A stretch of DNA of 64,000 nt from assembly GCA_039809345.1 (NCBI GenBank), contig JBDHUW010000002.1:1-64000 (forward strand), read 5' to 3'. Below are positions 17,368 through 29,054 of this stretch, one piece after another (position 1 is the stretch's first letter; each line of letters begins with the position of its first letter). The position numbers and the translations under genes were made by a program. The notes under the pieces were generated by a model. The model had not been told where the DNA came from. It saw only the letters and a list, made by a program, of their open reading frames with translations, and did not search any database. This DNA is from JBDHUW01 sp039809345. Its GTDB lineage: Bacteria; Patescibacteriota; Gracilibacteria; Absconditabacterales; Absconditicoccaceae.

Positions 17368-18693
17368 ATGGCTAAAATGAGTATAGAAGAAAGTCTAGAA
17401 CTTGATAGAAATAATCTAAGACAATACATAAATAATGAAAGTGAAGTAGAACTACTTCTACAGATTAAGTATGGCTTATCTCCAGAGCAGTTTGAGCATC
17501 GAGTCGCTCAATATTACAGAGATGTAAAATGATATGAAACAGTTGTACAATGAGGCTATGACGATGAATGAATTGATGTTATAGCTCAAAAGTCATGAAG
17601 TCCTACTTTATATATCCAGTGTAAAAAACGAATCTTATGACACATTACCCTCAAAGACATATGATATTTTTATGGACTTGTAACTGATAAAGTAGATAAC
17701 AATATAGAAATGGTATACGTAACAACAACATGGGTTACGCCTAATGCAAAAAAGTTTGCTAAATCAAAAAATATAATCATAAAAAACTATCGTGACATCA
17801 TAGAAATGGCACTTGAAATGAAACTTGATATTAATGTTCTAGGGGGGAAGGACATATGATATCAATATGATCAAATCTCTCATCAAGAAGTGTTGACCTT
17901 ATCTGATTCTACAGAAATTAGTGATTGGACAGGTCCACAAATAGAAAATACTAAAAAAGAAGTTAGTTATTTAACAGATATAATTGCACGCGAAAAAGTT
18001 AATCTTCAAACATTACAACAGGAATTATACGTATTTAAATTAGAATATCAGTCTATTATTGCTCCATACTACTTACGTAAGTTATCTATTGATAAAGAAA
18101 TAACACAGTATAGTAAAAAAAATAAGGTAAATGAAGATATTATCAAAGAGTCCGACTATGAACCAGAAAAAATAGATGATGAATTATTTAACGAGACAAA
18201 TTCATATTATGAAAGCCAAAAGATTGAGTACTCAAAAATACAAGATAAAGAAAACAAATTAAGTGAAGATCAAAAACATGATATAAAAAAGATATATAGA
18301 CAATTAATGATGAGATTCCATCCTGACAAATTTGCAAATAAGCCAGAATTAATTGAACTAGCACAAAATTTAGCTCAGCAAATCAATGAAGCATATGAGA
18401 TCTTTGATTTACAAAAGCTTCTAGAGATAGAGAAAAAATATGAAAATTGACTATCAAACGAGGATGCCCCATATATAGAAATCACATTGGATGACCTTAT
18501 CAATCGTAAACAAAGACTAGAAAATGAGATTTTAGAAATTCAAGACAAATATAAATCTATTAGCAGTACTGAATTATATGAGATGTATAAAGAGTATTTA
18601 AGCTGTATCAAAAATGGGAAAGATTTCTTCAGAAAACTGATTAATGAAATTAAGAAGAGATTTTTATTGCAGAAAGTGTATTGGCTGAGTTAA
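17368..18693 (+). CDS. Mrr-like PD-(D/E)XK nuclease fused to a J domain
   Basis: 441 aa, ATG 17368 to TAA. Residues about 45-95: QGGYDDEGIDVIAQKSGS then LYIQCKKR, the Mrr/restriction-endonuclease core with D and (Q)xK. Residues 185-290 are coiled-coil-like and charged. Residues about 295-350: DIKKIYRQLMMRFHPDKFAN, a J domain with intact HPD, which recruits Hsp70 (DnaK). A second helical segment ends the protein. Gly of GGYDDEGID are TGA. The join of a nuclease to a chaperone hook plus the WG partner suggests a defence or stress effector; this is inference. Confidence 0.8.
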
Positions 18694-18710
18694 AATTGGC
18701 TGAGTTAAAA
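18681..18710 (+). repeat. Tandem 15-bp duplication at the stop codon
   Basis: TTGGCTGAGTTAAAA occurs twice in direct succession. The first copy contains the TAA that ends the nuclease/J-domain gene. In another frame the doubled unit reads LAELKLAELKEVKN before a TAA, so the natural C-terminus may once have been different. Confidence 0.75.
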
Positions 18711-18763
18711 GAGGTGAAGAATTAAGAAGTTAATAGATTATCAATTTATCAAAATTTTTAAAT

Positions 18764-19756
18764 CTAATTTCTGTATTTGAAATTATACTCAATATATACA
18801 TTTTTTTTAATCAGTCACTCATCAGTCTTTAAAATAATATTTGCGTGTATAAAGCAGGGATATGTTGGCTTCAAACACAGTCTAACTTTTGTTATGTGTT
18901 TAGGTAATAATTGATATTTTATTCATAAATCATGGTTTATTAACAATCATCTAGAAGGCGTAAATTCAAATTCCTCAATCTCAATCTCCTCTATAGCTAC
19001 TCATCAAGCACCTAGTTCATCTGATAAGTGATAATACCCTTTAGCCGGATCATAAAACAACTTGATAGGTTTATCATTTGAGCAAAATTTAGACTTACTG
19101 TTAAATTTGATTCATAATATGGATTTGTATTCATAAAAATGATACCCAACAACAATTTCATCAATTTTCACCAAAGAATCTACTAAGGTTTCATTCCTTG
19201 GTATTACAATTTTGTATTCCCTATTATCAAATTCAGGTACTATTTTACACTTAGAGATGCTATTAAAAAAACAGATTCAGTCACTATCAATTAGTTTCAC
19301 CTCATCAATAATTAACCTCATTTTAAAATAACTTTTATCACTCAGATTTATAATTAAATCACCTCAAGTATTAAATTCTAATCCATAATTAACATCTTGA
19401 TATGCTATGTGTTTACTTGAATACATATCATCATCAGCCATATAAGTATCTTGCTGTGTCCATAAATGAACTAACGGCCTATAGTTCTCTCTTGCTGACA
19501 ACACTTCTAATTCAACTGATTTCAATAAAAGAGGATTGTTTGATATATTCTTTACAGCTAATGTTATACATGGATATTCATCAGTAATTCGACCTCCATA
19601 AAGATATTTTTCTGATTTAATTATATACTTTCAATTACTAAGTATATGGCTATCTCACACTATAGATACTTGTGGAATTCTAATATTTTTATGGTTATTC
19701 CAATTCCAAAACTTAATTCGCAATTCAAATATTTCTAACAAAATTGATAACGGCAT
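18764..19756 (-). CDS. Hypothetical 330-aa protein
   Basis: ATG 19754-19756 to TAG 18764-18766. Family not recognised. The N-terminus has a short hydrophobic helix (LSILLEIFELRIKFW), then an all-beta-looking region rich in Ile, Asp and Tyr (GLEFNTGGDLIINLSDKSYFKMRLII). Acidic repeat EEIEIEEFEF near residue 270. Around seven TGA are read as Gly. Ends 24 bp before sufB's stop side on the same strand. Confidence 0.6.
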
Positions 19757-19779
19757 AGTATACATTACAAATAAATCCC

Positions 19780-21183
19780 CTACCCCACGCTCCCCTCCAT
19801 CTCCATCTCGATCAACCTATTCAATTCTGCTGCATATTCCAATGGGAGTTTTTTTACAACTGGTGAAATGAAGCCATTAACAATCATTGCCATCGCTTTT
19901 TCTTCATCCAACCCACGAGCCATCATATAGAAAAGCTGGGTTTCATCTACCCTTCATGCACTTGCTTCGTGAGCGATAGTTGCGTCATCACGTTGCACAT
20001 TGATGTGTGGTATAGTCGTGCTGATTGATTGATCATCCATGAGCAAAGCATCACACTCTGTCGCATTGATAGCTCCGACTGCGCTAGGAAGTATTTCTAC
20101 GATGCCGCGATATGTACTGATTCATCCGTCTTTGCTGATTGATTTAGAGACGATTGTTGATGAAGTGTTTTTTCAGATGTGAATTACTTTTGAGCCGCTG
20201 TCTTGGTTTTGTCATGCTCATGCTACGACCACACCGATTTGATCTGACTTTGCATTGTCTCATTTCAAAATTGAGCATGGATACAACATTGTCGTACAGC
20301 TTCCTAAATTCCCATTGATCCACTCCATGAAGCCATCATCTTCTACGATTGCACGTTTTGTATTGAGGTTGTATGTATTTGTTGATCGATTCTCTACTGA
20401 TGAATAACGCATTTTTGAGTTTTTTCCTACATAGACCTCTACGCATCAAGCATGCAAAGACTTCGCATCGAACTTTGGTGCACTACATCATTCAATGTAA
20501 TCTCATGTGGCATCATCATCGATAATGATGAGTGTGTGTTCAAATTGTCCACCGGCAAACGTGTTCATACGGAAATATGCTTGCAATGGCTCTGTAACAT
20601 GAACTCATTTAGGCACATAAATAAATGTTCCTCCTGACCAAACCGCACCGTGCAAAGCCATGAATTTGTGGTCTCTATTTGGTATTAATCTCATGAAATA
20701 TTTTTTCACAAGTTCCTCATGCTTCACCAATGCCTGTGACATGTCCTCAAAAATCACGCCCTGCTTCGCCCAACGTTCTTTGATGTTGTGATAGACAACC
20801 TCTGAATCATACTGTCCTCCCGCTCATGCAAGATACGCTTTTTCAGCTTCAGGGATACCAAGTTTCTCAAACTTTGCTTTGATCTTTGGATCTACTTCGT
20901 CCCATTTTTTTGTATATCACTGGAATCACTTTTGGGGTCTAGCATAAAACACGAGTTTATCGTTTTCTATTTGGTCTCTAATCCCCTGCAAATCTGGTCC
21001 CCACGTAGGATACGGCATAGTATTCCATATCTCAAGCGACTTGAGACGTAGCTCCAGCATCCACTCTGGCTCCTGCAAATCAGCTGAAATCGATCTAACA
21101 GTATCTTCTGAAAGACCTTTAAGATAAATATCGTATTGAATATCATCTGATGATTCGAGTGTGGTTTTAAGTTGTTCTGACAT
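19780..21183 (-). CDS. sufB: Fe-S cluster assembly scaffold SufB
   Basis: 467 aa, ATG 21181-21183 to TAG. SufB core: KFMALHGAVWSGGTFIYVPKGV, GCSAPKFDAKSLHAGCVEVYVG, SVENRSTNTYNLNTKRAIVE and HEASAGRVDETQLFYMMARGL near the end. With SufC and SufD it builds Fe-S clusters in the cytoplasm; neither partner gene lies next to it here. Many Gly are TGA, so standard annotation gives only an 85-residue N-terminal piece. Upstream region 21184-21294 has no gene and probably holds its promoter. Confidence 0.93.
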
Positions 21184-21294
21184 TATTATAACCTGTTTTG
21201 AATATATTAAAACTTACTTATTCTATTTACAGAAATAGTATACGAATTTAATCATCAAAGTGAAGTTGTATCATTACAAAAGTATTCACCATAC

Positions 21295-21603
21295 TTATCC
21301 CCCATACCTTTTCATATCCACGGAATCATTCACTACCTCTATCCCCTCTTTGCTAAGCAACTGTTTTTGCAGCAATCATCTAGTTCAAAGTTTCAAAGAC
21401 GAGATATATCATTGCTTATTTACTACGCGCCACCAGGGATAGATACCCCATTCATGCTCAGGCAATCAACTCAGTATTCTTCATACCAAGTATCAAGATA
21501 GCTTCAGATCATACTGGATATTCACGAGTTCGGCAACTCTTCCATAAGACAATACTTTTCCATATGGGATTCATGATACGATATTCAAAACTTCTTTTTT
21601 CAT
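21295..21603 (-). CDS. Alkyltransferase-like (ATL) DNA-repair protein
   Basis: 102 aa, ATG 21601-21603 to TAA. Matches the DNA-binding domain of O6-alkylguanine transferases: IPYGKVLSYGRVAELV and YPWWRVVNKQGYIS. The catalytic PCHR motif is replaced by PWWR, the mark of ATL proteins, which flip and bind O6-alkylguanine and hand it to nucleotide excision repair. uvrC lies nearby on the same strand, consistent with that route. Five or more TGA read as Gly. Confidence 0.88.
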
Positions 21604-21642
21604 AGATTAAGCTGAGAAATAAACACCATGCAACTCACTCAA

Positions 21643-22719
21643 CTATCCTACGTAAGCCTTAGCAAAAAAGTACAAGATATAACCTAGCATCACCGTACAT
21701 GGCAAAGTGAGTACCCAAGCCAACAGCATATGTTTCATTGTTTTCATTTGCATATCCTTGATACCATTTGTCGCCACACCCGATCCTGCAACTCATGATG
21801 ACAAAACTTGTGTCGTACTTACAGGTAGTCAAGCATATGTAGAAACTCCTATTGTCAATGCAGCTACAAGCTCAGATGTTAATCATTGCGCATAGGTCAT
21901 CTTGTGTTTACTAATCTTTTCTCCGATTGTCTTTGCTATTCTCTCCCGCCCAATCATCGATCCCACTCACAATACAGTCGCTATAGTAGCGATCACCCAA
22001 AACGGCACACGTCCGACGAAAAAAGCTGCAGGGAAAAACGTTGCCAATACAGCCATCATCACACCCACCCCTTTTTGTCCATCATTTGACCCATGTGCAA
22101 ACGATACTGCAGAGCATGCAAAAATCATCAATCATTTTGTGAGGAGTGATGGTGGTTCTTGTTCAGGGTTTTTAAAAAGACGTGTCTTGCGAAAAAAATG
22201 GAATAAAACTCACATCACCAATAGAGTTGCCATGAATCCAATCACAGGAGAGATCAAAAGTGACATAAGTATCTCTTGTAATTTATGCCATGGCATATTA
22301 TTTCGAACTACCCCCTCATGAAAATTATATGCAGCTGTCACTCAGAGAATTGCTCAAACAAGGGCATGCATACTTGAACACGGGAGTCATTTATACCAAG
22401 TATAAAAATTCCATGCGATTGCAGATGTCAAAACAGCCAAAAAGTATGATACCTTAGTAGTAAAGTCTAGTTGTCACAATGATGAAAGAGGAAGAATTTT
22501 TACGACACTCATTGCTACCAACGTTCATCACAACAACACACCAAGGAAATTCATAAATCATGATCGCATGACAGCCATTCTTGGTTTCATTGATTTCGTG
22601 TATACGACGGTAGCTACTGCATTAGCCGTATCATGAAATCAATTTATAAATTCAAATGACAGCACTAAAATACATAGAATGACGATGACAACTACTGATT
22701 CAATCATGAAAAAATACAT
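21643..22719 (-). CDS. PiT-family inorganic phosphate transporter
   Basis: 358 aa, ATG 22717-22719 to TAG. PiT signature FINGFHDTANAVATVVYT near the N-terminus and the second copy FAHGSNDGQKGVGVMMAV in the middle, with about ten hydrophobic helices, matching the low-affinity phosphate:cation symporters of the cytoplasmic membrane. Recoded Gly occur in both halves (INGFHD is TGA). It is 39 bp from the ATL gene and 12 bp from uvrC, so it sits within a tight minus-strand group. Confidence 0.9.
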
Positions 22720-22731
22720 AAGAAGATAAGA

Positions 22732-24447
22732 CTATTTTGTTTTTTTTGACCACTCATTTTTCATCTGCTTTTCCCTATAAGCGTTTGCAAATCTATGCGC
22801 CTCATCACGAAGAGAGGTTATCAAACGATCAACATCATCGTACTCTAGTTGTTTAGATACGATTTTCCAGTCATTTTCAAATCGATATAATTCCTCCTTT
22901 TCTCATTTTATCTTACCTGACCTTTTTCTTGCATCTCACTTTCCTAGTGCACAAAAGTGAACACAATCAAAAACAGCTTTGAACCAATCATTCTCATCAT
23001 ATATTTTTTTGATTATTCACAACTGTCACTTTCATCAATCTATGATAAACACATCTGGGATGTAACTATTCTCCAAATCCACATTTGCAAAACGCCTTGT
23101 GATCACTTCATACAACGATGCATAATCATCACCAGCACCATCAGCTTTGATTTTATATCTTCTATATCACTTTTTATTGAGCAATCACTCTTTCATACTT
23201 ACAAGTGATCAGGATGCCCATCCCCCTGATAAATGAGAGATATCAGTACATTCAATTATATATGGGAATGCAGGAAGAGTATATCTATTTTGCAATCACT
23301 GCAATAGATCATTCATGATATTTTCTTTTTCAAATGTTGAGGATGCAATCTGCGCATCAATAAATTTATCCAATAAGTTCTCTACTTCAGCATAGACTTT
23401 TTTTGGTATCTTTTTGAGTGTGGTCGTGAAATAGACAACACCACTTTGAGATGGTCATACCTCAGATTCACCATATTCAGTACGAAAATCAGATAGAATA
23501 TCCTCGATCTCTGTATCAGACGTGCGATATTTCAAACGAATGACATCAATCATCTTGCCTTCATAGATATTGATAATTGCCAATACATACCACCCCTCCA
23601 TTTCTCTAATCTTGATTACTTTTCATGTCACAAGTTCGCTCAATACTACATGTTGCTTTTCTGTATATAAACTAATTCATCCATACAGATCTCTCAACTT
23701 CGCGGCATATTCAAAACGTTGCTTAGCAACTGCATCTTGCATAAGGTGCAAAATCTGTTCTTCTACTGGCTTGCTTTTCCCAGAAAAAAAATCAACCATC
23801 ATCTTGATGATCTTTTTGTTTTCAATAAGTGATTCTGCATACGTCATTTCTGATTTGAATGCAGCATTGACAGGCAAATCCAGTACCGTATCCTGTTTTT
23901 CTGGAGAAATCTCTGCTAGTTTATGATATACGCACCATCATTTACACGTACCAAAATGGTAATCACTACATATTTTTCATTGCTTAAATACACTATTTGA
24001 ACACGTCCTATAACGAAACAACTGCCTCAAAAACTGCATCAACTTATACAAATCACGCGTCATATGCTTTGGCCCCAAGTACAAACTCCCGTCATTGTAC
24101 CTTGTTCTCGTGGTGATGATAAGTGGATATGGATCTTTGGTTATCTTGATATACACATAGCTGTTGTCTCATTTGAGCAAAGAATTGTATATCGGTTTGT
24201 GTTTTTTGATCAGATTATCTTCCAAATAGAGTGCTTCACTTTCGGTATGTACTGTCACAAAATCCAACTTCGCAGCTTTGCTCAGCATATCTTGCTTCCA
24301 CACAGATCCAGGTGAAAAATACTGTTTCACGCGATTCTTCAGATTCTTGGCTTTCCCAATATACAAAATTACTCCTTTTGTATCATAAAAGAAATATACA
24401 CCAGGTTTATGTGGAATTGCCGTCAAATCATCTAATTGAAAACTCAT
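22732..24447 (-). CDS. uvrC: Excinuclease ABC subunit C (UvrC), lacking the C-terminal HhH domain
   Basis: 571 aa, ATG 24445-24447 (SFQLDDLTAIPHKPGVYFFYD). Order: GIY-YIG nuclease (PGVYFFYDTKGVILYIGKAKNL), Cys-containing linker CSDYHFGTCKGWC, UVR motif AKQRFEYAAKLRDLY, then the RNase-H-like second nuclease domain with IIDGGKGQL. The protein ends soon after LRDEAHRFANAYREKQ; the (HhH)2 DNA-binding tail found in E. coli UvrC is missing. It makes the two incisions of excision repair. An upstream in-frame start at 24531 would add an unlikely Cys-rich leader. Confidence 0.93.
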
Positions 24448-24494
24448 ACGCTTAGTAATACAAATGCAAAAAGAAAAATCCATATAAAAGAAAT

Positions 24495-24516
24495 GCCCCC
24501 CAAAAAAACAGGGGGC
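24495..24516 (-). terminator. GC hairpin terminator
   Basis: GCCCCC and GGGGGC pair around an A-rich loop. It lies between the 24539-24859 gene and uvrC on the minus strand and probably ends the former transcript. Confidence 0.6.
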
Positions 24517-24538
24517 ACAAAACAAAGGCATGGGTCAG

Positions 24539-24859
24539 TTACAAGTACTTTTTTATGTCTTGGTAAGAGACATAATAACACCTACTCGCATCTCCAGAGG
24601 TTTCAAATACGCCCTCTAGGAGCTTTATTGAAAAGGGTATTTCAGTGTCCTCTTTGTAGACCCCCCCTATGAGATTTACATGAAGTGGTGTTTTAATTTT
24701 TTGAAACAGCTTTATCACTTCTGAGCTATCTCTCGTGTGAGTGATAATCACCTCAATCACACTTATACCTTTACCAATAATAATTGGTTTACTAGGGACG
24801 AATACGCCTCTAGTCTCTTTTTTCTCATGCGTTTCAGTCAATGCAGCTACCATAGCCAT
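24539..24859 (-). CDS. Hypothetical 106-aa protein without UGA codons
   Basis: ATG 24857-24859 to TAA 24539-24541. Alpha/beta pattern: VFVPSKPIIIGKGISVIEVIITHTRD, then TPLHVNLIGGVY and FSIKLLEGVFETSG. Not recognised. All glycines are GGN although neighbours use TGA freely. Followed by its own terminator, divergent from prmC with 124 bp between. Confidence 0.5.
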   Translation of the reverse strand: MAMVAALTETHEKKETRGVFVPSKPIIIGKGISVIEVIITHTRDSSEVIKLFQKIKTPLHVNLIGGVYKEDTEIPFSIKLLEGVFETSGDASRCYYVSYQDIKKYL

Positions 24860-24983
24860 CTTAGATATTTTTTTGATGAACCTTCAATCTATAGAATCAC
24901 CTCACAAAAACAACATAATTTATCACTATTTTTTAAAAGGGACTTCATTATAGTGAATACTGCTTATTATTTTTGTTTTCACT

Positions 24984-25871
24984 ATGACGATACGAAATCT
25001 GCTAACGGACTCTTACTACCAACAAAAAAAAGTTCTTGAAAAGCTGCTTTGCCATTATGTTTGATTAACCAAAGAAGAACTGATCATATCATACGAAAAA
25101 GAGATTACATGAGAACAACTTGCAGCCATCAAAATGTGATATGATAGTTATACAAAGGACAAAAGACCTCTCGAATATATCGTTGGGAGTGTCGAATTTT
25201 TTAAAAGAAAATTTAAAGTAGATGAGCGCTGTTTGGTCCCCCGCCCCGAAACAGAATATATGATTCAATGAGTAAACGAACACATTTCTCTGCAACCAAA
25301 GGAAAATGCCAATAACACACTCATAGATGTGGGTACTTGATGCGGTGTTTTGTGACTCTCTGTCCTTCTAGAAAATCCTTTATATTTCAACCTAGCGATA
25401 CTTACTGAGTATTTTGAGGATACGTTTACTCTGGCAAAAGAAAATTATAAACACTATGCCGAGCAGATAAACTGTGAAACCCACCTAGTAAAGTGTAATC
25501 TTGTTGAGTTTCTCTCGTGGAAACACCCTGATCAAGAGATAGCATTTGATATTGCTAAGGATACCAACATCATTCTCATAGCAAATCTTCCTTACATCCC
25601 AGATGAAACATTTGATACGCAGGCAGAAGACAATGTTAGAAAACGAGAGCCTCGTCCCGCATTTGTTGGTGGAAAAGATGGGCTAGATTATTACAGAGAG
25701 ATGTTTAAACAACTGTTTGATAGTGGTCTTACTGAAACCACTCTTTTCTTAGAGATGATGACATGGCAGGTCGATATTTTGCGTCAAGAATTTGAAGACA
25801 GGATGAATTTCGCTGAGATCAAAACGTTTCATTTCAATATTAGAATCGTCAAAGCAACTATAAAAAAGTAA
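24984..25871 (+). CDS. prmC: Release-factor glutamine methyltransferase PrmC (HemK)
   Basis: 295 aa, ATG to TAA 25869-25871. SAM-binding motif I is LIDVGTGCGVLGLSVL, the substrate motif NLPYIP corresponds to N-P-P-Y with Leu replacing the first Pro, and FVGGKDGLDYYREM follows as in the family. PrmC methylates the Gln of the GGQ loop of release factors. In a UGA-recoded cell RF1 should be its only substrate, because RF2 would compete with tRNA-Gly(UCA). TGA encodes Gly of GTGCG. Confidence 0.88.
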
Positions 25872-26054
25872 TTATCGTCAGTATTTCCACTTGCAACCTC
25901 TTCTGCTTTCTCTAAAACAGAATCAATTACCTCTCGCGCGTATAGGACAAACACCTAGTTTTTTTGCTTGTTTTCATTTTATACGTATACTATGAAACGT
26001 GCATTGCAAAAAATCACTGAATTATACAAAAACATTTAACATTACTCTTATCCT

Positions 26055-28187
26055 ATGCCTTACGCAAAAAGAACCCCACAAGAATTGTCTTCAGAACTAA
26101 ATCGATGAGATCACAAAGTTTCATTCAAAACTGGGAAACTAGCTCCTCAAGCTGATTGAGCTGTAGTTGTATCATTTGATGATAACGTATTTCTCGTGAC
26201 AGCTGTAATGAAAAAAGACGCAGATCCCAATAAGGATTTTCTTCCACTTACCGTAGATTTTAGAGAAAGCTATTCAGCTGCCTGAAAAATATGAGGTTGA
26301 TCATTTAGAAAAAGAGAGGGAAGACCATCAGATGGAGCTATCCTCAACTCTAGATTGACAGATCGCGCATTGAGACCAATGTTTCCAAAAGGTATGATCA
26401 ATGATGTAGTCATCACAATCACTCCTCTATCAATCGATTTAGAACAAGACCTCGGAGTCTTGAGTATCATAGGTTCTTCTCTTGCGATTCAAAAAGCTGG
26501 GATTCCATTTTATGGACCGGTAAGTGCTGTAAGAATCTGATACAAAGATGGACAGTATATTGTAAATCCTTCTATCAATGAGATAGAAAGTGGTGAACTA
26601 AACCTATTGGTTTCATGACAAGGTGACACTATAAATATGATTGAATGTGATGCCGATGAAGCAAGTGAGGAAATTGTCCGTGCCTGATTTAAGCTTGCAG
26701 TAGATGAGCTACAAAAAATACACAAAGCACAAACTGATTTCATAGCACACTGTGAGGTCACTCCGAAAGAAATTCAATATAATAAACCTTCAGATACACT
26801 ACTTGCATGGATGGAGACTTTCATCACTGCAGATAAATTCAAAGCGATGACGTGACACACTAAAGTAAGCTTCAATGATCTGTATTATACATACGAAAAA
26901 GAAGCTATCGAAGCTGCCAAAGAGCAGATTGATGATACCAACAATGATGATTTCAGCGTAGCAAAAATCAAACTTGCTCTCTTTCAAGTAGTCAAGCATC
27001 GTATCCGTGACCGCGTACTAAAAGAGTCATTCCGTGTTGATGATAGAACTGTGATGGACATCAGACCATTGTATTGTGAGGTTGGATTACTCCCGAGAGT
27101 GCATTGATCTGGACTGTTTTGGAGATGAGATACACAAGTACTGTCAACTGTGACATTGGGAGCTCCTGGAGACATCGAAAGAAACGATACTATGGAACTA
27201 GATGATACTGAAAAACGTTACCTCCATCACTATAACTTCCTACCATACTCTACCAATGAAGCATGAAGCTCAAGAGGAACTTCACGTAGAGAAATTGGGC
27301 ATGGAAGATTAGCTGAAAAAGCACTTGAACGCATGATCCCTGACAAGCTTTCATTCCCCTACACAATTAGAGTAGTTTCAGAATGTACATCATCAGGTTG
27401 ATCTACTTCAATGGGGTCTGTATGTGGCTCAACCCTATCGTTGATGGATGCATGAGTACCATTGAAATCTCCAGTAAGTGGAATCGCAATGGGATTGATG
27501 ACAGAACAAGATGAACATGGAAAAATCTTGCAATATGCAATCCTCAATGATATCATGGGAACAGAAGATTTCACTTGAGACATGGACTTCAAAGTAGCAG
27601 GTACGAAAAAATGAATCACTGCCATCCAATTAGATATCAAAATCAAAGGTATACCACTAGATATCGTATATGAAATCATCACAAGAGCCAATGAATGACG
27701 TGCAGAAATTCTTGATTTCATGCTACAAACCATAGATGTACCTAGAGGGCAACTAAGCGAACATGCACCGAAGATTGTATCATTCAAGATCCCTGCAGAC
27801 AAAGTGAAAGTAGTAATCGGGAAATGAGGTGAAACTATCGATGGAATCATCGCAGAAACTGGGGTGAAGATTGACTTTGAAGACGATGGATCTTGTTTCA
27901 TCACTTCAAAAGATCAACCAATGATCGACAAAGCAAAAGAAACTATCATGATGATTGCAGTATGACCAGCCATTTGAGGTGCATACGACGCGAAGATAAT
28001 GCGCGTTGAAGACTATGGAATATTTGTAGCTGCCAACAAATTTATCTCATGACTTTGTCATATCAAAAACCTTGAACCAGGGCTTACAGCTGCTCAAATC
28101 CATGAAAAATACAAAGTATGAGAAACCATCAAGGTGATATTAGCAGAAAAGGATCGTGAAGGAAGATTCAATTTCAAGAAAGCATAA
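26055..28187 (+). CDS. pnp: Polyribonucleotide nucleotidyltransferase (PNPase)
   Basis: 710 aa, ATG to TAA 28185-28187. Two RNase PH domains (residues about 10-230 and 320-560), KH domain with VVIGKGGETIDGI near residue 575, and a C-terminal S1 domain (KIMRVEDYGIFVAANKF ... GRFNFKKA). Phosphorolytic 3'-to-5' exonuclease of the RNA degradosome. About forty Gly are TGA, including the middle of the KH GKGG loop. A strong terminator follows at 28223. No RBS stronger than AT-rich sequence upstream. Confidence 0.96.
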
Positions 28188-28222
28188 TATCTCTCTATAG
28201 AAATACAACGTATATAAACAAA

Positions 28223-28250
28223 AAACCCTTCCTGGGAACAGGAGGGGTTT
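28223..28250 (+). terminator. Terminator of pnp
   Basis: AAACCCTTCCTG and CAGGAGGGGTTT pair around GGAA, followed by TCTCT. It lies 35 bp past the pnp stop and can serve both strands. Confidence 0.8.
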
Positions 28251-28261
28251 CTCTATACAAA

Positions 28262-28378
28262 ATAGAGAGACGTAGAGCAACGGGATGGCAGATTTGCCGG
28301 AACCCGTGCGTGGTACGTTGATGGTACCACCATATGAGAATAGGTGTTCCCATACTATACTGATTCGTTTGGTAAATT
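28262..28378. other. Non-coding stretch with two further hairpins
   Basis: Between convergent genes. GTGGTAC...GTACCAC (near 28311-28332) and a nested CGGG/CCCG plus GGCA/TGCC hairpin (near 28281-28307) are visible. A TATAGT-like box sits on the minus strand near 28355. Could be a small RNA or processed 3' end; no family recognised. Confidence 0.3.
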
Positions 28379-28984
28379 CTATTCCAATTTCAAAAGATAG
28401 AGATCTCCATTTTTGTTGAAGACCAATCACTCTTTTTCACTACACATGAAATCTCACTCAATAGAATCCAGTGGACGACAATTACCAAAATCGGAAGTAC
28501 ATGAGTACAGTACGTTGTTTACGTGGAGAAAAGACATATTGCGAGCTATAAATGCAGCCTGGATACGATGAGCATATTGATGTCCATAGATACTATACTC
28601 TCCGTGAGGCATTCTTTGCACTCCCTCGCACGTTGGCATGAAAGATTCTGTATATGGTATAATATCTCAAGGAGTCACGAATGTATCTATGTGTACAGAG
28701 TTCTTTTGCAAACATTTATTTATGCTGGTATCCTGATATGTGATATCATAGCACCCTGAATCTATGTTGAAAAGCTGTACTTTCTTGTCAGTTGCGGTAT
28801 ATTCCTGTCCATCAAATGTTATTTTTTGTTCATCACTTCGAAATTGTCACTCATAATACGCATTTTTAGTTACGAATCAAACCCCATCAGTATATCTATA
28901 TCAGTGTACGACAAAAAAGAAAATGAAGAAAATCGCAAATCCAAATGCTCATACTTTAGCTAATACTCTCAATCGTGGTGTCAT
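28379..28984 (-). CDS. Secreted or membrane-anchored Cys-rich hypothetical protein
   Basis: 201 aa, ATG 28982-28984 to TAG. The N-terminal hydrophobic helix after a basic stretch (AFGFAIFFIFFFVVHGYRY) serves as anchor or signal. The exported part has at least seven cysteines (GCYDITY, NKCLQ, TCEGVQ, SCTSDFGNCRP, MCSEKE), suggesting disulfides. Family unknown. TGA codons give Gly in KVGAF, HGYRY, GVGF, YEGQF and others. Confidence 0.65.
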
Positions 28985-29054
28985 TTTTTTTAGTGTAAGA
29001 TAAAATCTAGTCATCGCTGAATAGATTTTGTTTTTGTATTATATTTAGATGAAT

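Noticed and set aside
25992..26039. 15-codon frame (MKRALQKITELYKNI) before pnp
   Set aside because: Too short, no ribosome site or conservation evidence.
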